DNA from: Aquanectria penicillioides
Taxonomy: Eukaryota; Ascomycota; Sordariomycetes; Hypocreales; Nectriaceae
Direction of reading: 5' to 3'
Length of the DNA stretch: 64,000 nt
NCBI GenBank assembly: GCA_003415625.1
Contig: PYIU01000008.1
Location: 682,001 to 746,000 of the forward strand
Positions 48,701 through 59,142 of this stretch are shown one piece after another (position 1 is the first letter of the stretch; each line of letters opens with the position of its first letter). The notes beneath the pieces are model-generated. The model had not been told where the DNA came from. It made no database searches and saw only the letters and a program-made list of their open reading frames with translations. The translations under genes and the position numbers were made by a program.

Positions 48701-49254
48701 TTTGATGCACACGACACGAGCAGGCGTGTTCTTTGGCTTTAGCTTGGGAGGGGAGCCGAGAGTGCCCGTTTTGGGGTTCCACTTCAAGACCTTCTTCGTC
48801 TTCGGAGGGGTCAGGGAGGTGACTGGTTCAGGAGCAGGTTCTGCGGCCGTAGGCTGGGGGTTTTGTCCACAGGTCTAACGAGTATATCGCTTAGAGGGGG
48901 CGTCGGGAAATCGCTGACAGGGGGTTCGGTTGAGGCATCGTTCAGAATCGTTAATGCCTCTTTCGTGTCGGCTTGTGTGATCGTGTTTGCGTTTGACAGG
49001 TCGTCACGGGTCTGTTCATGGCGTGGCTTCTTGTGCTCATTACCATTTGTAGGAGCGGGCGGATCTGTTTGTCGTCGTTTTCTCTCGCCAGTGCTCGTCT
49101 CCGCGTCAGCCTGTGTGCAGTTGTGAGGTGCGGCCTCGACAGAATGGTTGGCTGAATCGGCGGGAGGCGCCTTTGCGAAGAATGGGTGCAGCTTCTTCGC
49201 CGCCGGATCCTCGAAACCCTCCTGGACCATTGTTGCCACCTGAACTGGTCCCAT
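45734..49254 (-). CDS. elg1: Elg1/ATAD5-like RFC-type clamp unloader, with one apparent frameshift
   Basis: Large subunit of the alternative RFC complex that unloads PCNA from chromatin. The N terminus has AAKKLHPFF, and a second HPFFSGKAKK follows; such motifs recur in Elg1 proteins near the PCNA-binding region. The AAA+ core has Walker A GPHGSGKT (about 583-591) and a modified Walker B LLEEVD (about 703), then FIMTCND and SLNLHGIFRF. The central frame runs unbroken from 48853 to the stop at 45734. The 5' part (49254 to about 48860) is in another frame, and the two join if one C is added to the C-run that reads as G at 48856-48860; the joint then continues naturally from VDKTP to QPTAAEP. 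This gives about 1173 aa. Without that base the protein would end about 18 codons later and the ATPase would be lost. Assembly error is the simplest explanation. The start is the first ATG in the 5' frame. Confidence 0.87.
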
Positions 49255-49868
49255 TGATTCTGAAAGGACTGTCGTTGAAGGACTTGGGTTAGCAGAGGCG
49301 AGGGCCGCCAGCAGCGGATAGTTGACCAACCTCTCGAGTCGGCGTCAAGCGAGCATTGCCCTTGATGAATTGTTGCGAGTCAAGCAGGCAAAAATGAAAT
49401 GAAGAAAATGCAGAGTGAGTAACTCCTGTAGGAACAGAGGCTTTCGGCCAGGCCCAAACCACACGACTTGCTTTTCGGAGGTGGATTGAACAAATATTCG
49501 AGGTTGGATGGGCGGCCTAGTCAATGCCCCAAGGGTCGCGTTAAAGTGCTAACCGACGGACGCGTCGAAGCACGCGCGCCACGAGTTGGGACGGGTGACC
49601 AGGTACGTACCGTGCCTTCTTTCCTTCTACGTCAGGGATCATGCTCGCGGCTTGTGCACGAAAAGAGCCCCCACTAATTCGGAGGACAAAGTCGAAAGGG
49701 CCCCACCACCGGATTTTTGTGTCGGCCCGCTCCAGATATTTTTTTTTTGTGAGAGCTTCACTATCGTCCATCTCGAGAACAGTCCAGGCGGCCGGGCTGG
49801 ATCTTGATCAAGAATTGTGTCTCTCGACGCTGGACATATTTCTTCGGCGCAGCGACCCAGTGATCGCA
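49255..49868. promoter_or_regulatory. Bidirectional promoter elg1/utp8, with ACGCGT box
   Basis: 614 bp between two divergent start codons. It contains a perfect MluI-box ACGCGT at 49560-49565 and a further ACGCG at 49572-49576, the kind of element MBF uses at S-phase genes such as elg1. Which gene it serves is unknown. Confidence 0.45.
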
Positions 49869-52619
49869 ATGGCTTCCGAATACAGAATTCACAAGCCATC
49901 CGTGTTGGCGACGCTTCCCCGGCCTCTCGACCACACCGAAGGCCGCATCGTTGCGAGGGAAGTCTACGGCCAGCGCGACGACCAGAAGAAGCGGAAGCGA
50001 ACGGAGCTCGCTGTCGGCGTGGATGGAGAGACCACCAGCATCTACGATGTAAGTTTATTGCTTGTCAAGGCTGTTTACTTGCATGCTAATCATACATAGG
50101 TTCCTGCTTCGAGACTAATCACCTCCTACCCGATTCCTCCCCAAGAATCTTTCACCTGCCCCCCATACTCGGTTAGAATCCGACGTGCCGGGAATACGGA
50201 CGTCTCTCGGTATACATACATTGCGACGCGGGATTCAGCGGGTCAGAAGATCACTCTGTTCAAGGATGTTGTGCATCGCGACGGCAAGACTACCTCGACG
50301 ACCACCTCCTCTCAGGTTCTCAACACCTCCTCCATTCGATACCTGACTTGCTCATCTGGGACCTCGGAAGCCTCGATTGTCGGTGATCTTTTGGCGGTTT
50401 GCAAAAACGGAGAGTTTGTGTCTCTTTCTGGAGAGGCTCTGGCCGTCCAGTGGACCTCATCCTCCAAGTCTACCGTACAGGACAGTGTCGCATCTCACAT
50501 CGACAAGTTCGAGGTGGAGTATGTGACCTCGGCTACGACAACTGAGTTCACCGAGGGTATCTTCAAGCAGCGACCTGAGGTTTTCAACTCTCTCCCAAAG
50601 ACACCCAGCTCTGAGCCCGAGCTCTTGGTGCTAGTGTCCAAAAGTGTGAGCCAGGGTAAGGAGAGCCGCCATGCCGTCGTTCTCTCTGCAGCACCAGGCA
50701 GCTCCTCTACCACATCCGAGATCCAAAAGCTTTCTCCCTTGGAAATCGTTCCCATTCCTGCTCCATCTGGTCAGGAGGCGCCTTCATACCAGGTAGATGT
50801 CCAAGCTGGTTTGCTCCTACAACTACAACAGGGATCTCTGAGCGTCTACGACCTCAGCACCGCGGTTCCCAAGCTCAAGTCTGTGGTCCAGATGGACAGC
50901 GCCGTTTCCTTCTCGCGCCTTTCCCGACCCTTTGTCTTGGCTTGCTCTCTGGATTCCATCGGCCTGTACAGCCACCAATACCGCTCAATCCACGCAAACG
51001 CCTCTCTAGACCTGTCAGAACTTCCTGCTGAGTATCATAAGCCCAAGTCTTGCCAATTGATCAGCTATCTCCGTAGCCAGGATCTTGTCGTGGCCCTGAT
51101 CGACAACGTCCTGGTGTCTATCCAAGTCGAGCCGCCTAGGAGTCACGGCAAGCGACGGAAACAGGGTCTTCTTATCGACTCGATTGGTCGTGGAACCGCG
51201 GTCGAAATCCCAACCAAGAAGTCCAGGTCGGAAAAGGCAGCTATTGAATTCTCGAAGCAGGTCTCAGGAACCATGACCGAGGAATATCTTGCCAAGCTTC
51301 GCGGCGAGCTTGAGTCAGCCGACGGATTCCTCGGTACCGGTGACTTGGTCCAGTGGGAGTCGCTGCTACGCAAACGATTCCGCATGGCTGTTCGAAGCTC
51401 CGCCGAAGGAACGGAGGGTAAGACTGAGGCTGAGGTCCCAGAGTGGGAATGGCTGCCAGGCCCTTCATCCTACGCTGCAGTGGACCGTCGCTGGGTCTCA
51501 TATGCCATCAGCCGTGTTTTCTCCATTTCCATGACCGAGGGTGAGGAACCCCGGCCGATGCTACAATTGATTTTGCCCGATAGCAACGTCACCTCCTATC
51601 TTGTTGTGGCAGGCCACCTCACCCTGTCCAACCTGAAGTCGGCTTTCAGAGACGAATTTGACGCCGAGGCTCTGGACAACAAGAGCCTAGCCAACGACCT
51701 TCTCACATCTCTGACTGATGCTGACCCATCCATGACGCTACTGTTGAACTACCTGCAGGCGACCCAACTTGGCGAATTGGAGCTTCTGCTTGCCATTCGG
51801 GCTCTTATGCTCAACTTGGACTTGATTGTGGACCCCAAGAAGCGGGCCACCAAGCTTTTGAAGAATGAGGCTGAGGGCGCTGAAAACTACGAGATGGATT
51901 TGGACGACCTGGAGCGGGACATTGCCATTACCGAGTTCTATCTAGGAGACGACAGCAGCAGCCGTTCGCGCGGGTTGACATTGGCATTCACGAGGCTGTG
52001 GCGTCTCCCCGCCATCACCACTGTCAAGGCGCTCCGGGCGACGCTTAAGACTGAGGAGATTCTGTCGCTCATCTACACCCTCCGGGTAGAGTTGGTCCGC
52101 GGCGCATGGACGTCACTGTACATTGACCCCACTAGCTTCGACTCGGAAGGCAATGACCCTCCTCCCGATGGAGTCATTACTCTGATTGCAGACCTTCTGG
52201 GGCGATGTCTAGATGCCGTGGGAGCCGGCGGCTGGCTCTTCAACGATGCTCTCTCATCCACCGACAAAGCCGAAGCCGGAGACTTCCTGACGGCACTGAA
52301 GCTCGAGGTGACTGCCGCGCTTGAAGGTCTCGAGGAGGCTGTGTATCTCAACGGCGTCGTTGGCGAGGCAGTCCAGTTTGGGTTGGCAGCACAGAAGGGA
52401 GGTGCCACGCGCCAGACATGGAACACAAACAAACCCATCTCGATGCAGCTTGAAAGCCAAGAGTCCCGCCTTCTGCCTCTCGGGCTCAAGTCGAAGCAAC
52501 TGCCGACCAAGACTAAGGTGGTCTCTGGAGGTGAGGTGGTTCAACGAAGCTTGCGAGAGCGTGGCCACCTGATCAGCCAGAAGGTGGAGGCATACTCCCT
52601 AGAGAAGCTGGCGATTTGA
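49869..52619 (+). CDS. utp8: Utp8-like component of the small-subunit processome
   Basis: Utp8 belongs to the t-UTP subcomplex that binds nascent pre-rRNA in the nucleolus and supports its transcription and early cleavage. Exons are 49869-50048 and 50100-52619; the 51-nt intron has GTAAGT, CTAAT and ATAG signals. The product is 899 aa. The N terminus PSVLATLPRPLDHTEGRIV and KKRKRTELAVGVDGETTSIYD, followed by SRLITSYPIPPQ, fit the Utp8 family pattern, a beta-propeller-like half (to about residue 400). The C-terminal half is mainly helical (from about 430) and ends in a charged segment, LRERGHLISQKVEAYSLEKL. No enzymatic motif is present, as expected for a scaffold. The assignment rests on remembered family pattern; another WD40-like nucleolar protein is the alternative. 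Confidence 0.75.
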
Positions 52620-53773
52620 GCCGCATACCGGGGCTCGGAGCAGCGAGGTTGAAGGCCGAAATTCTGAGCAGCGGAGATTTCGATCTCCGGCGGATAGGGC
52701 AGAAGGCACCTCGTAGGGCGCAGAACACAAGGCATGCGGCTGAAAATCGAGATGACACACAGGGACTCGGCACATGGCTTAGCTTGGCATGGAGGTCAGC
52801 AGGCGAACGACGAGGCGAGCCTTGCGGTCTAAGCTTCAGAGTCGCCCAGAAAGCGCAACGGAAGAACATATTGGACGAATAGACGAACGGACTAGAGCGT
52901 GGCGTGGCAAACAAAGGACGGCTACGCACGGCGCAAGGCAGCAGTGGAGGCGCAGAATTGTATCCCAAAACACGCTGGCCTTTCAAGATAGGATGCTTAT
53001 CTAGACTTGTGGGGGAATACTAGGGCATGAAGCCAGTACACAAAAAAAAAAGCATGGGAGTTGTTGGGTCATATTGGAGTTGCAAAAGATAGCAAAGTAC
53101 CTTTTTTTTTAACCCTACATGTGGCGTTAACTTTGACATTGACGTGTGTAACCATCCATCTTTTAAATTAAGACGTCAAGAGTCATCAAGTGTATGACAC
53201 AAAGTGGAATTGCTCAATGTGAAGACCAAAGATTGGCGACAATCTTGCAGCAGCTGACGATAACTCGCCCAAGATATACATTAACCGGTCTGCACATGAA
53301 AGGGGCGAGGTTGGTTACCGAATGAATCATTGGAGTGTTTGTTGGCAATGTTTACAACCAAAGTCGTCCATGGTGCAGAGCCGCAGGCAACGCTGTTAGC
53401 GGCGCTACCCTAGAGCAACCTGCCATTGGCGTTGTGACACAGGATCAGCCTTTGAGTCTGCCCAGCAGGGTGTCGTGCAGCATGCAAGTGCCAGGTTTTT
53501 GGCTCGGGGACGGGTGGGTGAGACGCCGGCAAGCAGCTAGACTAGTAAATGCGAGGAGAAGGAGGCATTGTGCAAAAAGTAAGTAAGTCAGAGGAATCTT
53601 GCATCGGGAGTTGCATTTTGTTCCACTTGCTTGGGTCTTTTCATCGCGCTGAATGCAGGGCTTTGGGGACAGGGCAGCATTGCGAGCCGGGGCTGTCACT
53701 AGTGCCTTTTTTTTGGTGATGGGAGCAAGAAGAAGAGGCGGCGGGATGAATGACCCGTGGCGCTGGAAAGGCT

Positions 53774-53818
53774 ACACATACCTACATACACACATACACA
53801 CACATACACACACACACC
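53774..53818. repeat. CA-rich microsatellite
   Basis: Runs of CACA broken by CATA units. Confidence 0.9.
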
Positions 53819-54782
53819 AAAGTCAAAAGCCAAAGGAGATAGGAAAGCATCGCCTCGGTGAGAATGAAGAGTCACAATTGCTGCCTGCGAACTAATTGTC
53901 CTTTGTGCTCGGGCGCGGGGGGAGATTACCAGCAGTCATGGCAGCCATCCATCCACAGCCAGCCAATTGATTCATCCGCCCACGCCTTGGCCTTAGCTGC
54001 ACAGCCTGGCTTCACTCATCCCATCCCATCTTGTGAGCGAGTGTGGGTGGATCGCAGCGTGTGCATCTCATCCCCGAGTCAAGCCCCGGGAACTGCTGCA
54101 CGCAAGCCGAAGCGAGGGGCAGCTTAGGACAAGGGCACGCACGGTGTTTGTAGGTATTTGGTTGGTTTGCGAAGCCCGGGAGCAGAGGTGTTCCTTGTTG
54201 GCGATGGGGCCGTCTTGGCTCTCACGAGGACGGGTTTGGACGGCGCTATGACTGCAAGACAGAGGGGGATAGAAAAGGACAGGGCTCCACAGTCAGCCTC
54301 GCGGATAACACCGATGGGCGATGTTCTAGAAGATGACAAATGTCACCTTCTGGAGTTCTTTGGCTGGGGGGATCACATCGGACCGCGCCGATGCTCTGGG
54401 CTTGGGCGATGGAGAGGGGTGGTGATGACATTTTTGCCTCTTGGGTCGTATCCAGTCGTATCTTCAGGTTGAAAGCACAGCCCGATTCTTGGGCGAGGCC
54501 GGACTAAGCACTTAAGCCTTGGCTTTTGGGATACACGCACAATCAGAACGCTGGGGTCCAGCAGGGAGAATCGCGCATGTCTCTTTTGTTTACGAAATGT
54601 TTTTTTCTCTTGTTTTTCTTGCTAGTGACGAATGTGCATGATGCGACTGTGCCAAGTTTTGGGTCCTAAACTTGAAAAAGTGAAACTGTTGATCCGTTCC
54701 GCTGGGTCTGCTTCTAAGAAAAGCATCAACATTACGAGGGGCGGCGGGGACCAGTTATGAAAAAAAAAAAAAAATAGCACAG

Positions 54783-54804
54783 AGTGAGAGAGAGAGAGAG
54801 AGAG
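54783..54804. repeat. GA dinucleotide repeat
   Basis: About ten GA units; simple sequence in non-coding DNA. Confidence 0.9.
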
Positions 54805-56165
54805 GTGACGACAGGCGGATGCCAAGGCTGCGACAAAGGGGGAGGCGAGGGAACCTGAATCATCACCGACGATGGGGAAGTGATGGGCCCTGGGGGTGGC
54901 GTGGATGGAAGGCTGGATGTCTGGATTGGCTACTCCAGACGGTTGCAGACGATCCAGGGTCGAGGCGTTGGCTTTTGACTTTGGGTTTGGAGCCCAAGTC
55001 AGGATCTAGGCCCCCTCGCCTCCTCCAGCCCAGGCAGGATGCAGGCCACGGATGCGGATACAGACACGAAAGACAGGGGATGGTGTCTTGTTGCACTGGT
55101 GTACATCGTGCATCATGTCCCCGTTCGAAAGCAAGCAAACAGACCGACACGCAGCCCAAAGCCAGACCCGTCCGTACCGGTATTTACGGGGAGCCCAGAA
55201 TGGCAAATGAACAGGGCGTGTGCCCAAGAGCCGCGATGGTGGTTGGTCAGCCCTGTGGTGTTTGGGTGATGGTGTTACCGGTATAAGGGCGGGGCTACAG
55301 TTCACGGCTACGTCACTGCTCCGCCGGGGGTGGCTTTTGGGGGGATGGTTCCCCCGGCGTCCCGCGGCAGTGGGCGGGTAGAAGCCATAGCACAGGTGCA
55401 GGTGGGTGTAGTAGAGTATAGCGTCGTCCAAGGTACATGGACGTGGACATTGACAACGATGCATCCATTAGCTGTCAGGAATGGATCAGTTTGGATTGAA
55501 AATGAGGATGAGGAAAGCCAACTAGTCTGCGACGGCTGTACCACGAAAAGGCGCCCATTGTTCAACCTCGTTGTCCGTTGTCGGCAGTGATGGTGGACAC
55601 ACCTGACGGCACCTGGCACCTGGACCGAAAGCTGATCACACACCCTTTTTTTTTTGCTGCTCGGTATCACTGCGTCCGTACCGCTGTCACACCCACCATC
55701 ACCACCGTCACCACCACACACCTTTCCATGGTACCGCTGCGCAGCGCTGTACTACACTGCAGTCACTGCTGCACTGCACTGCACTGCACCGAGACGTTAC
55801 TCCCCAGGCAAAGGCCCAAGTGTACACCCACACCACACACTCGCAAAACACAAGACATAGTGGAGGACCAACTAGACACGCGCCTCGCTTTTTCGTACCC
55901 AAGACAACCATCCATCCTTCTTCTTCCCTCTCCTCTCCTCTCCTCTCCTCCCCGTCCATTTGAAGCCTGCTCGGCCCCCAACCACGAGACCCTTTTGTTT
56001 TCTCCTTTTCTCTCCAAACCGCATCATCACCTTGTGATTCTGCTTTGTCCTTGTGCTGCTAACCGCAAACTCCGCCGAAGCATCTCACATCACCTGTTGA
56101 GCCTGACTTACACCATTTGCCACAGTCCTGCACATCACCACCATAAACAACCTGACACTGAATCT

Positions 56166-56262
56166 CGACGGAAAAAGAACAACAAACAACAGCAACAACA
56201 ACAACAAAAACAACACAACAGTACCAAAATCTCTAGCCTGTAGGGGCGGCTGCTCAAACACA
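56166..56262 (+). promoter_or_regulatory. CAA-repeat 5' leader
   Basis: Dense CAA/ACA triplets ending just before the ATG at 56263, like the leader at 44161-44433. Unstructured CAA leaders favour efficient translation initiation. Confidence 0.4.
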
Positions 56263-58239
56263 ATGAGTGGCGGCACTACTGTTGAGCACATCGACGCCGT
56301 CGATGCCTTCGCCCGCACCCTCTACCTCCGCGCCAAACAATCCGGGCTCGCCTTCGCCGACGTAGCCTCTGCCGTCCGCCAGCTTCACCTCGCCCTCCGG
56401 CACCTTCGAGTCGAGGCCGCCGACCAGGACTCCCTCCTCAACAACCGCTCCCATTCTTCCTCTCCAGTCTATGCCCGCCAACTCCGGCCCCTGGTCGAAG
56501 ACTGCGACTTCACCCTCGCCCAGCTCGAATCCGTCCTCGACAAGTACGGAGATGGCCGGCCTTCGGGCGACGAGCGCGCGCGTGATGAGCGGCTGGCTGT
56601 CGTTCGCTCCCGGCTTATAAGCGATAAGACGAATGTGGACATGTTCCTTGATACCGTGCAGCTGCATAACCCCACCAACAACCCGCCTCGAGTGGACGGC
56701 CGCCAGCCTGGGCTCGAGGACATCAAGGACAAGGTTGATCAGATTGCCCACAGGCTGTTTCAAAAACGGGATTGCACCTCGTTTAACAACAACGAGGACA
56801 GTTTGTGGCTCGAGTTCAAGTCCGAGCTTGAGAAGGAAGGCTTTGCTCCTCAAGTCCTACGCAAACACAAGGTCCGGCTAACCCAATCACCCCTCTTAAA
56901 TGTGCAAGGTGCTGACCCTTTTTCTTTGAACCAGGATGTTCTAAGGGCTTACATTCGCGAGATGGAATCAGTTGGCAGCATGTCTGGCGGCACTTGCCCG
57001 ACAGTCCGTGGCCTGCTTGAGCGCGAGGCCAAGTCTCAGCCAACGTCTCCGCAGGAGCTTCCTTTCGATGCCAACGACAAGTTCTTCGTCGGCATCACGG
57101 ATGGGCGCAGACAACCTGACACTTCCCAGGCTAAACAAGTCGTCCCATCTTCGCCTCGTGATAACACTAGTGACTCTGGGGATCATTTGGCTCTCATCTC
57201 TACAAAGGATCTCATGGCCTTGGACAGTCTCAACTCTGATATGGCCGGACTCAATTTGCGGAGCCCCCAACACTATGGGCTCTCACCACCTGGTCAAAGA
57301 CATCTCTCTCCTACCAATGCTGGCCACTTACATGGCCATGAGTTGTCTTCGTCACCAAACTCCCATCCACTTGGTACATCGCCGAGGACCATGCCTCCAC
57401 TGCCACCCTATGTAAACGGGGACGCTCCACCACCGTATGGAAGCAGCCCCCGGATCTTCTCCCGCCTGGCTCCCGATCGATATGGTCATGAGATCCCTGC
57501 CGATGCCCAATGGACCAAGATTAGGCGGACCCTAGTCAGCCCGGAGGTTCTCCAGCGCGCCGGCGTGCGGTATGAGGCCCGTCCGGAATACGTCGCCGTC
57601 CTCGGCCGCTTGTCTCGAGGGCAGATTACAGAGTACGCTCGCCAAAGCGCCGAGGCTCGAGCAGCCCGGGCTGGAAGGGGTCCAGCTCCCCGTCGTTATG
57701 AGCGCCACGGACAACTCGCTGATTCCAAGGGCAGCCGCTCTGACGAACATGACGATAGCTCATCATCCGACTCTGGCGACAGCTCGGACTCAGAAGATGG
57801 GAAACAAGATGCAAAGGGAACTAAGAGTTACCCCTTCATTGTTAACCCGCCAACCAAGAACAAGACTTCACCTTCTAGCACGGTCCTACCCAAGCCTATT
57901 CTCAAGAACAAGAATGAAAATCACGTCCGCTTCGACCCCGAGCCTTACGAAGTCGACCCTCGTGATCCTGACCGCGAGAGGGAACGCCGCCGGGATAAAT
58001 CATCTCGCCGTCATAGCTCACGGCGGCATGCGGACTCAGACCGGCACCGGGATAGGCACGGCGACGACCACGGCAGCAGTCGACGACACCACAGGGGCGA
58101 CCGCCGCGGACCAAGACGAGACGACCGAGACCGCCCACCAAGGAAGAAGGGATGGGGCGAGGCCCTTGGGGCCGTCGGAATTGGCGGCGCAGCTGCTGGC
58201 CTCCTGGGGGTGCTTGCCGAGGCCGCGGTCGGAGTGTAG
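56263..58239 (+). CDS. Conserved fungal protein, DUF8035-like C-terminal segment
   Basis: Function unknown. The open frame gives 658 aa. A candidate in-frame intron of 63 nt (56872-56934) has a good acceptor (CTGAC, T-rich tract, CCAG) but a weak GTCCGG donor; removing it gives 637 aa and joins LRKHK to DVLRAY. Residues 1-210 are mainly helical, with AFARTLYLRAKQSGLAFADV, and resemble the N-terminal helical domain common in fungal signalling proteins. The middle is Pro/Ser-rich. A compact segment near 425-465 (WTKIRRTLVSPEVLQRAG, then EYVAVLGRLSR) resembles the DUF8035-type segment. A Ser/Asp-rich acidic stretch, an Arg/His/Asp low-complexity block (about 560-635) and a Gly/Ala-rich hydrophobic tail close the protein. 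The domain name is tentative. Confidence 0.75.
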   Translation: MSGGTTVEHIDAVDAFARTLYLRAKQSGLAFADVASAVRQLHLALRHLRVEAADQDSLLNNRSHSSSPVYARQLRPLVEDCDFTLAQLESVLDKYGDGRPSGDERARDERLAVVRSRLISDKTNVDMFLDTVQLHNPTNNPPRVDGRQPGLEDIKDKVDQIAHRLFQKRDCTSFNNNEDSLWLEFKSELEKEGFAPQVLRKHKVRLTQSPLLNVQGADPFSLNQDVLRAYIREMESVGSMSGGTCPTVRGLLEREAKSQPTSPQELPFDANDKFFVGITDGRRQPDTSQAKQVVPSSPRDNTSDSGDHLALISTKDLMALDSLNSDMAGLNLRSPQHYGLSPPGQRHLSPTNAGHLHGHELSSSPNSHPLGTSPRTMPPLPPYVNGDAPPPYGSSPRIFSRLAPDRYGHEIPADAQWTKIRRTLVSPEVLQRAGVRYEARPEYVAVLGRLSRGQITEYARQSAEARAARAGRGPAPRRYERHGQLADSKGSRSDEHDDSSSSDSGDSSDSEDGKQDAKGTKSYPFIVNPPTKNKTSPSSTVLPKPILKNKNENHVRFDPEPYEVDPRDPDRERERRRDKSSRRHSSRRHADSDRHRDRHGDDHGSSRRHHRGDRRGPRRDDRDRPPRKKGWGEALGAVGIGGAAAGLLGVLAEAAVGV

Positions 58240-59142
58240 GCCTATAAACTAAACCGCATGGTGACAGGATCACCACGCATCCTGCCGTTGCATCACTTCC
58301 TTTTGTTTTTCTCTTCTTGTTTTCCTTTTAGGGATAGCCTTGATTTTTCTTTCTTTTCGGTTTCTTTTTCTGGGACGGCGAATTACGTTTTCTCATGGTT
58401 ATACGCAAATATACACACGGACAAGTGCGTCTTCGGAACACAGAACAACATTAACCGGGGGGTTAGAAAATACGGTGGATATTTCTTTTTCATGCTTGTG
58501 TTTTCTTGTTTGTATGTTTTATGATGCAAGATTGTTTCTCTTTGTACGATTATTATGACTATTATGATATACAGCGTTACTGGTGCAGGTATATAAAGCT
58601 TCAGGTTGCCGATGTGACAGAAATGAGGACGGGATCGTGTATAGTGTCAAGTTGTGAAGCGCACGTGCTCCTATGACCGACTAGCAGTAAAATACCTAGC
58701 TATACAATCTTGAATCCATTTTGGCTTGTAGATGAAGCTCTAGGCCTAGACTGCACATTCAGCCTTATCGAGCAAATGTGCAATATGGGAGCGGTCTCCT
58801 TGAGGTCGTTCGTAAAGGCCAAAAATGCAGTGAATTTTTTTCAGCTGCCCAAGGGGTCACTTCCACCGACCCTACCAGCCCTCTCATTCGATGCCCAATT
58901 CTCTGCCTCACCCAGCAAGCCCCAAGCCCGTGTCGTGATTTGCTTGGAGGTGGCGAAGGGCGATGCACGTTGTCCTTCTAACAAGACAAGGAGGGTTGCA
59001 ATGACGTGTAAGTTTATTGACTGTGCCATGGCACCTCCACGTCTGCCAATTTAATGTTATGTTGATCCATTAAAGCAGAACGGGAGTATCTAGTATTTAT
59101 TGGGCTGCCGGAATGTACTCGGGCTATGCGCTGGCAAGTTTA
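58240..59142. other. Convergent 3' region, no gene
   Basis: 900 bp between converging stops at 58239 and 59143, AT-rich and UTR-like up to about 58700. No gene was found. Confidence 0.5.

Larger units (their letters stand above)
52620..56262. other. 3.6-kb gene-free stretch
   Basis: No supportable gene. It contains a CA microsatellite (53774-53818), a GA tract (54783-54804) and, at its right end, the CAA-rich leader of the next gene. Frames at 54819-55286 and 55578-56243 look compositional. Confidence 0.5.

Noticed and set aside
48856..48860. Classical programmed -1 slippery heptamer at the Elg1 frameshift
   Set aside because: The zero-frame codons do not fit X-XXY-YYZ, and the same codon pair in dpb11 is read without a shift.
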